Shown one piece after another: positions 1 to 7,820 of a stretch of DNA of 64,000 nucleotides. The notes under the pieces are model-generated. The model worked only from the letters and a program-made list of their open reading frames with translations. It ran no database searches and was not told the origin of the DNA. Source of the DNA: Acherontichlamydia pituitae. Its GTDB lineage: Bacteria > Chlamydiota > Chlamydiia > Chlamydiales > Rhabdochlamydiaceae. A program made the position numbers and the translations under genes. The DNA is taken from contig JAHCAX010000001.1 in NCBI GenBank assembly GCA_019634675.1, forward strand, positions 186,001 to 250,000, read 5' to 3'. Numbering within the stretch: the stretch's first letter is position 1; each line of letters opens with the position of its first letter.

Positions 1-55
1 CAAGGATGTTGCCGATAAATCCTGCCAGACGCTGGCGTGCTGAAGATGTTGTCAT
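1..55 (-). CDS. 5' end of MFS transporter (partial), TPP-regulated
   Basis: Only the first 18 codons lie in the window (MTTSSARQRLAGFIGNIL); the gene runs off the left edge. A good ribosome binding site (AGGAG, 7 nt from the ATG at 53-55) supports the start. The segment AGFIGNIL resembles the start of transmembrane helix 1 in metabolite/H+ symporters of the major facilitator superfamily, which usually continues into an EWYDF motif just beyond the edge. A TPP riboswitch lies directly upstream, so the likely role is uptake of thiamine or a thiamine precursor. The riboswitch is well supported; the transporter call rests on very few residues and could be wrong. Confidence 0.5.
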   Translation of the reverse strand, partial: MTTSSARQRLAGFIGNIL

Positions 56-118
56 GCGCTGCTCCTACCTTATCCAAGTTTCCAAAAATACACCAGGAAG
101 CGAGCATGGCAGCACACT

Positions 119-211
119 TCACACTCCCTACGCCGGTATTACCCGGATCAAGTCATGAGGGTTAGACCTTGTAAAAAGATCTTTTCAGCCAATAAAAGGC
201 ACCCCTGGTGA
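119..211 (-). promoter_or_regulatory. TPP riboswitch (THI-box) aptamer
   Basis: On the minus strand the RNA reads, in order, the GGGGTGCC element, a GGCTGAAAAGATC segment matching the CTGAGA-type motif, ACCCTCATGACTTGATC matching ACCC..GAACCTGATC, and GGGTAATACCGGCGTAGGGA, the highly conserved 3' half of the TPP aptamer. P1 can close between TCAC (5') and GTGA (3'). The ATG of the downstream transporter is 64 nt after the aptamer. TPP binding is expected to lower expression of that gene. The CACCAGG of the 5' P1 side (204-210) is also fully complementary to CCTGGTG at 91-97, which gives a candidate switching helix. Confidence 0.9.
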
Positions 212-221
212 TTGCTCAAAG

Positions 222-251
222 ATTTTACCGGATGGGGTTAGACAGATTCAA
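222..251 (-). promoter_or_regulatory. Predicted sigma-70-type promoter of the TPP riboswitch transcript
   Basis: Minus-strand TTGAAT (246-251) is followed after 18 nt by TAAAAT (222-227). Transcription would start a few bases before the aptamer, which is where a riboswitch leader should begin. Found by motif inspection only. Confidence 0.5.
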
Positions 252-359
252 GCGGATTTTTTTGAGACAGGACGAAGAAAAGCCTTGTCAAATTTCAAAA
301 AATTTTACAAGTTAAGGCTGTTACACCGATCTGATCCAGCGGTTACATAAAGAGGGAAA

Positions 360-962
360 ATGGCTAAGTTTCATTGTCGAAAGTTCTATTTGCCATTTTT
401 CGCTTGCCTGCTTGCTTTCTCCTCTTTCATCGGCAGCGCAAAAACCCATGCCGACACGCCTTCTTCTCTTACCGCTGCCATTCAAACAACCGATGCGCCC
501 CCTCTTTCTAAGAAAAAGAAAAACGACGCTCCTTCCCATCTCATGATAGGGCCTGGTCTTTTCAATGTCGATAAACACCATATCCGCTACATGTACCAGA
601 TCGAGTACAGGTGGGAGCCGCACTGCCACCATGTCAGACCTCTTGTTTCCTATTTTGCTAATACCGACAGTTCGTTTTATATCTGCGGCGGTGTTGGATA
701 TGATATTTTCATCGGTAAAAGATTTGTGGTGACGCCCAGTTTTGCGCCGGGATGGTACCACCAGGGCGATGGACGGAGGCTTGGTTTTCCGCTCAATTTC
801 CGTTCAGCGATCGAAGCGGCTGTAGTGCTGGGAAACAAAGGGAGGATCGGCGCCCAGTTCTTCCATATTTCGAATGCTCGGCTGCTTCTGCGCAATCCAG
901 GTGCAGACTCTCTTGTTTTCTTCTATGCGATCCCAGTATTTAAAGCTAAGAAAGAAAAATAA
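360..962 (+). CDS. PagL-like lipid A 3-O-deacylase / acyloxyacyl hydrolase family protein
   Basis: 200 residues, starting with a signal peptide (basic MAKFHCRK, hydrophobic FYLPFFACLLAFSSFIG, likely cleavage near SAKTHA). The mature part is rich in alternating aromatic beta strands, as expected of a small outer-membrane barrel. Near the C terminus it has HISNA (His169, Ser171) followed by a Leu-rich stretch and NPG, the arrangement of the PagL active site (His and Ser of the His-Ser-Glu triad); the third acidic residue is probably Asp183 or is not obvious. PagL removes the 3-O acyl chain of lipid A at the outer membrane, so this gene may remodel the chlamydial LPS. The family call is fairly firm, while activity is inferred. 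It stands alone and converges with the next gene, 10 bp away. Confidence 0.75.
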   Translation: MAKFHCRKFYLPFFACLLAFSSFIGSAKTHADTPSSLTAAIQTTDAPPLSKKKKNDAPSHLMIGPGLFNVDKHHIRYMYQIEYRWEPHCHHVRPLVSYFANTDSSFYICGGVGYDIFIGKRFVVTPSFAPGWYHQGDGRRLGFPLNFRSAIEAAVVLGNKGRIGAQFFHISNARLLLRNPGADSLVFFYAIPVFKAKKEK

Positions 963-972
963 GTTATCCGGC

Positions 973-2055
973 TTATTTAATGATCTTGCCGACCATAAAC
1001 CGGTAGACAAAGCAGCGGTCTTCTTTTTCCAACCTTTGCTCAAGTTCTTCATCCCTTTGGAAATACCCGGACAATTCCGGAAGCATGTGATGGTTCGACA
1101 TGAACTGGCGCATGCAGAACCTAGCGCCTTTTGCCGCTGTTCTGAAAACAGCGCGCTGGAGGCGGTCGAACTGATCCGCTGGAACATAAGACGCAACATC
1201 GGAAAGGGAGAACACATCGATGCTCTCATTGGGAGCCGATTCAAGAAAAGAAAAAATATTTTCCGTTTTTGCTTGCAGGCGCGATAAACGAGGCTTTATC
1301 TGCTGCACGCCTTCTTTGATCAAATATGGAGGCAATGCATCGTGAGAGACATACCCTCTTAGCGCTAAAGATACTAAAAGAGTGTTTTTTGCCAAATGCT
1401 GGTTCAAGCACCGGTTCATCCGATCCAGAATGTAGCTTCCAGGACGAATCTCCTCTCCCAAATAGGCATACAGCCCCGGGTCTTTAAAAAAGAGGCGGGT
1501 CAGCACAGGATGAAGAGCTATTCCGACAGCGGTTTTCCATGTCCTGCTGTTCCAATGCTGTTCCATGAACTTCTTTTGTTCTTCAAGATCATTGAACGAA
1601 AAGAGCTTTTCGATCTTTGAACCTCGAAGGGCATGCATGATCTTTCCTAGGATCTTGCAAAATTTTTCAGTTGTCCCCTGGTAGATGATTCCCCTTTGGA
1701 TCATCTTCGGCCGCAGCTTCCAAAATTCCAATGTTTCTAACGACAAATAGGGAATAAGCGATGAAAACAGCGAGACGCGGTCGGGATGGTCGGCGATCCC
1801 TAAAAAAGCTTGGTATTCTTCGATGCTGAAGGCTTGCATCGCAGCTGCCTTTAAGCGGAGAAGGTGTGTCTGATAGGCATTGGCATCAACAGAGATCAAC
1901 TGCTTGCAATCGGAAAGCAACAGGTGCAAGGGACGGTCTCCGCTGCCTGTAATGCTGACGACACGGTCATTAGGTTGAATTTTTAACGCTTCTTGTTCTG
2001 TTTGCCAATCTTCGTTTCCAAAACTGTAGCTTAACCGTGAAAAAAACGGGGCCAT
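973..2055 (-). CDS. DUF3419 / BtaA-like S-adenosylmethionine-dependent 3-amino-3-carboxypropyl transferase
   Basis: 360 residues. The N-terminal region has the arrangement of the DUF3419 family: a tryptophan-rich N terminus (FGNEDWQTEQEALKI), PNDRVVSITGSGD as the SAM-binding loop, then LLLSDCKQLISVDANAYQ, with an acidic Asp at the end of strand 2. The family includes BtaA, which moves the aminocarboxypropyl group of SAM onto diacylglycerol in betaine-lipid synthesis. No adjacent btaB methyltransferase is visible, so the acceptor cannot be stated. A GAGAGG ribosome binding site sits before the ATG. An alternative is a generic SAM-binding protein with another acceptor. Confidence 0.7.
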   Translation of the reverse strand: MAPFFSRLSYSFGNEDWQTEQEALKIQPNDRVVSITGSGDRPLHLLLSDCKQLISVDANAYQTHLLRLKAAAMQAFSIEEYQAFLGIADHPDRVSLFSSLIPYLSLETLEFWKLRPKMIQRGIIYQGTTEKFCKILGKIMHALRGSKIEKLFSFNDLEEQKKFMEQHWNSRTWKTAVGIALHPVLTRLFFKDPGLYAYLGEEIRPGSYILDRMNRCLNQHLAKNTLLVSLALRGYVSHDALPPYLIKEGVQQIKPRLSRLQAKTENIFSFLESAPNESIDVFSLSDVASYVPADQFDRLQRAVFRTAAKGARFCMRQFMSNHHMLPELSGYFQRDEELEQRLEKEDRCFVYRFMVGKIIK

Positions 2056-2224
2056 GAATCCTCTCTAAATCAATAATTTCCAGAAGGGCAGCACACTTTC
2101 CCCACCTTATTCGATGGCTGAAAAAAATTCTAACATTTATTGCTCTATTGAGAATCGCTATGAAAAAATCTATTGAGAGAAACACCCGTGTTCGCTACGA
2201 AGAAAAGAAAGGGATAAGACCAAG

Positions 2225-2737
2225 ATGAAACATTGGGGATGGAAAGTACGTTTGTTTGTAGGGCTGCTGATGCTCCTGCTCGGATTCATCGGGCTTATCA
2301 TCACCAATTCCCATAAGCAAGGCGGATGGAACTATTGGCGATGGACTGCTGTCATCTATGCTGTGCTTAGCATCAGTATGAATTGGCATTTGAAGAAGAT
2401 CGGCTGGAAGAAGGAAATCGTCACCATTTGGCAGGAAATTCTCCACTGGATAGGACTGCTGTTGTCAATTTGGCTTGTTTCATTTGTCGTCCATATCGGA
2501 TTGCAGGACCGATTCGAAGCCAGCTTGGAAGTATTGATCCTGCTTGCCTTGACCACATATTTGGCTGGAATTTATATCGATGTCTGCTTTCTCCCTATTG
2601 GTCTTCTCCTGGGATTATTTGCTGCCGGACTCGCTTTCTTTGACGAGTACTTGTACGCGCTTCTCGTCCCACTGACCATCCTTGGCATCATTTACCTGGT
2701 TTGGGAGGCGCGACGCTCAAAGAACCTATCTGAGTAA
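2225..2737 (+). CDS. Small polytopic membrane protein, unknown function
   Basis: 170 residues with five to six predicted transmembrane helices: about residues 9-29, 37-55, 72-95, 98-117 and two packed helices between 118 and 160. A charged C-terminal tail (EARRSKNLSE) follows. Basic residues before helix 1 suggest a cytoplasmic N terminus. I recognise no family motif. It is divergent from the DUF3419 gene and converges with the NAD(P)HX repair gene; the 84-bp gap between the two stop codons holds a palindrome. Confidence 0.65.
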   Translation: MKHWGWKVRLFVGLLMLLLGFIGLIITNSHKQGGWNYWRWTAVIYAVLSISMNWHLKKIGWKKEIVTIWQEILHWIGLLLSIWLVSFVVHIGLQDRFEASLEVLILLALTTYLAGIYIDVCFLPIGLLLGLFAAGLAFFDEYLYALLVPLTILGIIYLVWEARRSKNLSE

Positions 2738-2749
2738 TTCTTTTTCAAA

Positions 2750-2824
2750 TGAGGTAGTTGCAAAACTGCTTTGCCGGGAAAATTCGAAGATATTGCTGAG
2801 TAAATGAGTTTTGCAATTGTCTCA
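2750..2824. repeat. Palindromic intergenic element between convergent genes (caattgcaaaact family)
   Basis: Left arm 2750-2768 and right arm 2806-2824 are near-complementary (TGAGGTAGTTGCAAAACTG against TGAGACAATTGCAAAACTC in reverse). The right arm includes the stop codon of the NAD(P)HX repair gene. The internal sequence TTTGCCGGGAAAATTCG resembles TTTGCCCTGCAAAATCG at 22638-22654, so this is a member of a dispersed repeat family. It probably serves as a two-way terminator. Confidence 0.65.
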
Positions 2825-4348
2825 AATGATATCGATCATTTGCAAGAACGCATCAGGCAAATATTCGAGCAAATCCGATGCTGTCATGCAATAGGACGTT
2901 AGGTTGATCGCTGCAATCTCACCAGAGAGGCCATGCAAAGCTGTCGCAAGCAAGGCAGCTTTGACAGGCTGCAGTCCTTGCGCCAGCATCGCAGCGATCA
3001 CGCCTGTCAGAACGTCGCCGGAGCCCGCAGTCGCCATCCCCGGATCTCCTACCGCGACAATGAAGGGCGGCGTATTGGGAGAAAAGACCCACGTTGGAGC
3101 TCCCTTGAGAACAAGGGTGACCTTTTTCTTTTCAGCATAGACTTGGCAGCTTTCATGAAAATGGATATCGTCTTGCGAAACTTTTGTTTGCCCCAAGAGC
3201 CGTTTCATTTCCCTACGATGTGGAGTTAGGATGACATCATCTGGCAAGTCCGCTTTAGGATTTTCTGAAAGGTAAAAGAGCGCATCCGCATCGAATACGG
3301 AAGGAACGTTGATATGCGGAAGAAGATGCTTCATCATCTTCGCCGCTTCCTTTTCCCTTCCTATTCCCGGCCCGACAAACAATGCTTTAGCGCGGGACAT
3401 CTCTTCAACGATGCGCTTGCTATCTTTTCCATCCCAGCCTTCCCGGATGAGTTCATAGGGTGCATTGTTCAAAGACTCTTCCATGCCGCAGGGATGAAAG
3501 AGGCGGACGATCCCAGCACCTGATTTCAGCGCGCCGCAGCTGGAAAGAACTGCCGCTCCGGGCATCCCAGGCGATCCGCCAAAGCCTAAGACATAGCCGG
3601 CCTCATACTTATGGCGTGTCCGTTTGATTTTCGGCATTAGCGAAGAAAGGGATGCGATATTCACAAGGTAGGCTGACGGCTTTGCTTCATCGATGTATTC
3701 TTGCTTTAATCCAAATGATGCATAGACAAGCTCGCCCACATGGTCCCAGCCGTTTCCAATGAAAAACCCTAGCTTTGGCAGACCTAAATAGATCGTCAGC
3801 GTTGCTTGGATTGCAACCGTCTCAACGATGCCCGTGTTCCCGCAAACCCCGGAAGGAATATCGATGGCGATGATGGGCAGATCAGAATCGTTTGCTGCCG
3901 TGATGATCTTAGCTAAAGCTCCTTCTGCGGCTCCTTTAAAACCCGTACCGACAAGACCGTCGAGGATCACCCCTTCCGGCTCGAACGAAAATTCAGCTTC
4001 TTTGTGGACAAAGTGGATCTCTCCGCCTTTTTCCTTAAAGCTTTCATACATCTGTTTGCACAACGGGCCGCAGCTGTCCAGTGAATAGATATGGTAGGCG
4101 ATGACGGTAAATCCTTTCTCGATCAGCCTTCTTCCTGCCGCGTATGCATCGCCGCCATTGTTGCCTTTGCCGACTAATAATGTGACTGTTTGATCGAGGC
4201 CGTGCCGCTCGATAAAATGCTCGACTTGATCGGCAATCGCAGCCGCTGCATGCTCCATGTAATCGACTTCTGATGCGCCTTTGGCAAAGGCCATCCCTTC
4301 GATGCGGGCCATCTCATGCGCTGTAACGACTTTAATTCCCTCGATCAT
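2822..4348 (-). CDS. nnr: Bifunctional NAD(P)H-hydrate epimerase / ADP-dependent NAD(P)H-hydrate dehydratase
   Basis: 508 residues in two domains. The N-terminal epimerase domain (to about residue 210) has VGKGNNGGDAYAAGR and interconverts R- and S-NAD(P)HX. The C-terminal dehydratase domain has the glycine-rich GGSPGMPGAA and GALKSGAGIVR loops, the TPHRREM segment and GSGDVLTG, whose Asp is the expected catalytic base of this ribokinase-like fold. Together they repair hydrated nicotinamide cofactors at the expense of ADP. The start chosen is the ATG at 4346-4348, because GGGGTGG lies 5 nt upstream. A further ATG five codons upstream would add only MQGWY. The length is normal for a fused Nnr protein. 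Confidence 0.93.
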   Translation of the reverse strand: MIEGIKVVTAHEMARIEGMAFAKGASEVDYMEHAAAAIADQVEHFIERHGLDQTVTLLVGKGNNGGDAYAAGRRLIEKGFTVIAYHIYSLDSCGPLCKQMYESFKEKGGEIHFVHKEAEFSFEPEGVILDGLVGTGFKGAAEGALAKIITAANDSDLPIIAIDIPSGVCGNTGIVETVAIQATLTIYLGLPKLGFFIGNGWDHVGELVYASFGLKQEYIDEAKPSAYLVNIASLSSLMPKIKRTRHKYEAGYVLGFGGSPGMPGAAVLSSCGALKSGAGIVRLFHPCGMEESLNNAPYELIREGWDGKDSKRIVEEMSRAKALFVGPGIGREKEAAKMMKHLLPHINVPSVFDADALFYLSENPKADLPDDVILTPHRREMKRLLGQTKVSQDDIHFHESCQVYAEKKKVTLVLKGAPTWVFSPNTPPFIVAVGDPGMATAGSGDVLTGVIAAMLAQGLQPVKAALLATALHGLSGEIAAINLTSYCMTASDLLEYLPDAFLQMIDII

Positions 4349-4450
4349 ATACCACCCCTGCAAACGTGCTATTCCCGACTATAATGACGAGAGTTCAAAC
4401 CTACAAGGGATTTTGAAGCTGAGATTACTACTGCAATAGGGAAAGATTTG

Positions 4451-6316
4451 TTAAGAGCCTGCCAATGTAACCTGATCGAGTTTAATCCTGATGTAATGCC
4501 GCGCTGACTCTGCTTCGCTTAGCGACATTCTGTCCAAAATAGGAAAAATTTCTAGCAGTAGTTTCCTATCATCAGAACGGCTTAAATCCATCGCATCGAC
4601 TAGACCTATCAACCATTGAAATGGAAAAATCTCCTTGAAAATTTCATAATCCGAGGATTTGGAAAGATCAAGCTTCTGTCTGATCAGATGCTTAACACAT
4701 TGTTCTGCAACTTGTCGCTCGTCTGACGCGAACAGACTCTCTTTAATCAAGTAAAGGATATACTGAAAATGATAGAGGCGGGGATTGCTTTGTTCGGTAT
4801 ATGTCAGGTCTTTATCAATGTAATGCAGCCTCTCCTCTGAAACGATCAGGTTGCCTATATTGAAATCGATCGTTGATCGCTCATCTTCAGCAAACGTATC
4901 GCTCAAATCCACGATCATTTGAAGATGGGAAAAGTTCAGATAATTGATCGGCTCCACTCCCATGAACTTGCTCAAGAAGATAACGGAACCCTCTCTTTCT
5001 CCAGGGAATGTTAAAAAGTCGGGGCGATGCTCCCTCTCTTTTCTCCTCATGTATTCTTCAACATATTGAGGATTTGTTTTTCGCACGACATAGATCTGTC
5101 CATCTACATTCACAGTCAAGACCGATTTATAATTGCCGATCCGGTTGCAGAACATCTTATAATCGCCTCGAATGCCTGCGCGCTCAGCTTCCTCTTTCAA
5201 TTCAAGGGAATCTCCCTTGATATCTGTATCCCATGTCACGATAGTGTCTTTCATATCCATGCCAGCACGCCGCATGCTCTCTTGTTTGTCAGCATGAGAG
5301 AGCTGATACACTCTTGCCATGTAAGCGAGGTCTTTGGTCCCGGAAGTCCTTAGAACGGCAGCTGTTAAATCAAGCCTCTCTTCCCGGTTTAAAGATTTCG
5401 GCGGGATCATTTCTGGAACTTGAGCTGTATACTTACCTTCAATCGTCTTTAGAAATAGCGTGATCCGATAGTCTGCTGCAATCTGATCCACCAATGATAA
5501 TAGTTCCTGTTGTTCAGGATAACATCGATATTCAATTTTTCCTTTGAGAGCATGAATGTTTGTTTGAAATGCCTGCCAAGTAGAGGTATAGATTCCGTAA
5601 TTCAGTTTTTGGTCGACACAGTAGAGCTTTCCGTTGTCAAAGGCCAGCCGGCAAGGGAGCATGTCAAGTCCTTTGCAGCATAAGCTGAACTGGACGATAA
5701 GGTTTATGATCTGCTTAATCTCATCAGGCTCCCGAAATTCAGGATTATCGGTCCCATGAAACTCCATCAAGAATACGTTGATCCCGCCGCCGCGCAGCAC
5801 CTGAAAATGGGGGCGGCTCTCTTCTCCTTCGGCTACGGCATATTTCTGGATGTAATCTTCATCGACAACTGGACCTTTAAAAGCATGGGAGTAAAAGTAG
5901 TATTTCTTGCCATCGATCTCAACGATCGGCTGGGTCCGTGTGTTTTCTTTATGGTTGGTCAGTAAATGAAATATTGCTAGAGGATAGGACTCTCGGATCA
6001 GCCTGATTTCTTGCGGTACGCTATTTTCGTCCAATGGCTCCCAAGTGACGATATCATCAATGAACCCCTTCGAATTTAAAGAAATTTCTTTGCACTCTTC
6101 CTGCGTCAGGCGATAAATCCGTTGAAAAAAGGGGAAGCGGGACGTTCCATGCTGTTCTAGAAACCGGATGCCCAAAGCGATTTTCCCCTCGGAGTTTAGA
6201 GAATCAGGAGGAAACTGATCAGCAATTGCCCAATCATAGGGGAGTTGATCATTTATAACCTCTTGACTTTGTGGTGCTTGCAAATAAGAACCTGAAAATA
6301 AAACTTCTGAGCTCAT
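4451..6316 (-). CDS. Protein with two tandem kinase-like repeats, unknown function
   Basis: 621 residues, no signal peptide or membrane segment. The protein is an internal duplication. In both copies (about residues 30-260 and 300-530) the same landmarks recur: RIYRLT / RVYQLS, DIVTW / DTIVTW, a VDGK-Y or VDGQ-Y strand, SRPHF / HRPDF, an F-G turn, and a late segment. In copy 2 that late segment reads TIDFNIGNLIV then LHYIDKDL, resembling the catalytic Asp-x4-Asn and metal-binding Asp of protein-kinase or aminoglycoside-phosphotransferase folds. Copy 1 has CRLAFDNGKLYCVDQKL there and appears degenerate. The kinase resemblance is my inference. The start at 6314-6316 follows AGAGGTG; an upstream ATG would add 21 hydrophobic residues from AT-rich spacer. 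It is divergent from the pseudogene block. Confidence 0.6.
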   Translation of the reverse strand: MSSEVLFSGSYLQAPQSQEVINDQLPYDWAIADQFPPDSLNSEGKIALGIRFLEQHGTSRFPFFQRIYRLTQEECKEISLNSKGFIDDIVTWEPLDENSVPQEIRLIRESYPLAIFHLLTNHKENTRTQPIVEIDGKKYYFYSHAFKGPVVDEDYIQKYAVAEGEESRPHFQVLRGGGINVFLMEFHGTDNPEFREPDEIKQIINLIVQFSLCCKGLDMLPCRLAFDNGKLYCVDQKLNYGIYTSTWQAFQTNIHALKGKIEYRCYPEQQELLSLVDQIAADYRITLFLKTIEGKYTAQVPEMIPPKSLNREERLDLTAAVLRTSGTKDLAYMARVYQLSHADKQESMRRAGMDMKDTIVTWDTDIKGDSLELKEEAERAGIRGDYKMFCNRIGNYKSVLTVNVDGQIYVVRKTNPQYVEEYMRRKEREHRPDFLTFPGEREGSVIFLSKFMGVEPINYLNFSHLQMIVDLSDTFAEDERSTIDFNIGNLIVSEERLHYIDKDLTYTEQSNPRLYHFQYILYLIKESLFASDERQVAEQCVKHLIRQKLDLSKSSDYEIFKEIFPFQWLIGLVDAMDLSRSDDRKLLLEIFPILDRMSLSEAESARHYIRIKLDQVTLAGS

Positions 6317-6484
6317 AATCACCTCTAATATCCAACAAGAAATAATAATATTACATATTTTTAAATTAAAAATAAACAAATTAATTAAATTAACAATATA
6401 TTAATATAAATAATTATTTAACTGATCTGATCTATCTTTTTTGCTAGGGTTGTTGGATTTTTTATCTATTTTCTCAGAGAAACT

Positions 6485-7666
6485 ATGGCCTCATCCTCGA
6501 CCATCATTGTCCGATCAAATGACACCCCGCCTCCTGTATATGAGGAACCTCTTGAATATCCACCCATTGACAAGCTGCAAGATTTGGAGCCTTTTTTTAT
6601 ACAGATCGAAGGCAAGATCAGCTGAGCAGCGAAGTATCCCTGTTCACCTTCTTCATACAGAAACTTTCAGCCTTTTTAAAAATATTTAACAGCTCTGATC
6701 CGAACTTCTTCCACTTAACAAAGAGCGTGTTTTATTCAAATGTGTATGAACGCACCCCACGTTTTATTACTTACTTTGAACACCCGAAGTTTCTCGCATC
6801 CGATGCCAATCCGATATTCAAGTACCAAGCTTTGACCTATATTTTTTCACGCTGCTTCGCTGAATCAATCAGCGATGACCCTTACTCAGGAAGCTGACTT
6901 CAGTCAGTTCTAGCCTTTACTGGTTTTGTTGCGCAGCTAAGTGTCCTGCGTCATGGGCTCCGAGCTGACCTCAAGGGAGGAATATGTCGTTGATTTTCTA
7001 GATAGATCGAATTCCGTACTTCTCTTCAATGATCCAAACCTTTTACAGAACAATCTTTTAGACTTAGGAGCTGCGCCGTTAAAAGCTTCAAAGGTCCAAA
7101 CTTACCGGAGCACGATCAAAAACTTCATTTTGGTTTTTTCTCAGATGCATCATCTTCTCGAGTATATCCAAATGAACCAGTCCCTATCGAAGAGCTTGCC
7201 CAGCTATGAAAAAATGGAATCCATTTTAACGGATCAAATGAGGACGGTCTATCAAGCAATCATCCAAAACAAAACGATCCCCACACGATCTAAAATTGAT
7301 CTGTTCTTTCATTTGCGCTGGCACTGCCTCAGGATCTATGACAATTTCAAACAGATCGAGCTTATGAAAGGCCGGTTTTCTAAAGAGGAGCTCGATTTTC
7401 TTAAATCAGGCAAAACAAGCCGGCAGTTCATCCGCTACCCGGCTTCTTATTCTAAACATCGAACAACTAAAGGGCCTCTTTCTAGGCTTGATAAAATGCT
7501 CGATCTGTTGACATGGGGCCGCACTCTTGCCAACCAGCAGTCTGCAAGGGAAGAGCTCCGCGGGTTCACATCGGCAAATCGCAAGAACGCTAAAAAGCAG
7601 CAGGAAGTGAAGGCGTTTGCAGCAAATGATGTCAAATTAACGTGCTCGATTGTCAAAAAATCTTGA
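6485..7666 (+). pseudogene. Broken, internally deleted copy of the serine-linker HEPN-like family
   Basis: This is a remnant of the gene type found intact at 7821 and 10858. Frame 1 (6485-6625) gives MASSSTIIV up to a stop. A shifted frame (6616-6897) encodes a match to residues 49-133 of the downstream protein: LFTFFIQKL for LFSFFLQKT, FITYFEHPKF for FISHFEHPKL, CFAESISDD for FLAESIPDD. A second shift is followed by in-frame TAG and TAA, then an open stretch from 6941 matching residues about 165-294. At about 7371 the sequence jumps from the LMKGR position (residue 294) straight to GRFSKEELDF (residue 897), deleting about 1.8 kb. The end is shifted so that the VKKVLS terminus becomes VKKS. 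No intact product is expected. Confidence 0.85.
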
Positions 7667-7759
7667 GCAGCTGAACAGAATTCAAATTTTGTTATTCATC
7701 TTTTACAAAAAAACAATCGAACCAAGAATAATATAAACCAATAATAATTTATTTAGTAT

Positions 7760-7787
7760 TTGAATTTAATAATCATCGAATTATAAT
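7760..7787 (+). promoter_or_regulatory. Predicted sigma-70-type promoter of the paralogue block
   Basis: TTGAAT (7760-7765), a 16-nt spacer and a perfect TATAAT (7782-7787) lie 34 bp before the ATG at 7821, in a very AT-rich spacer. Motif inspection only. Confidence 0.5.
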
Positions 7788-7820
7788 CGTATAAATTCTA
7801 ACCATTTTAAATGAGAAATT

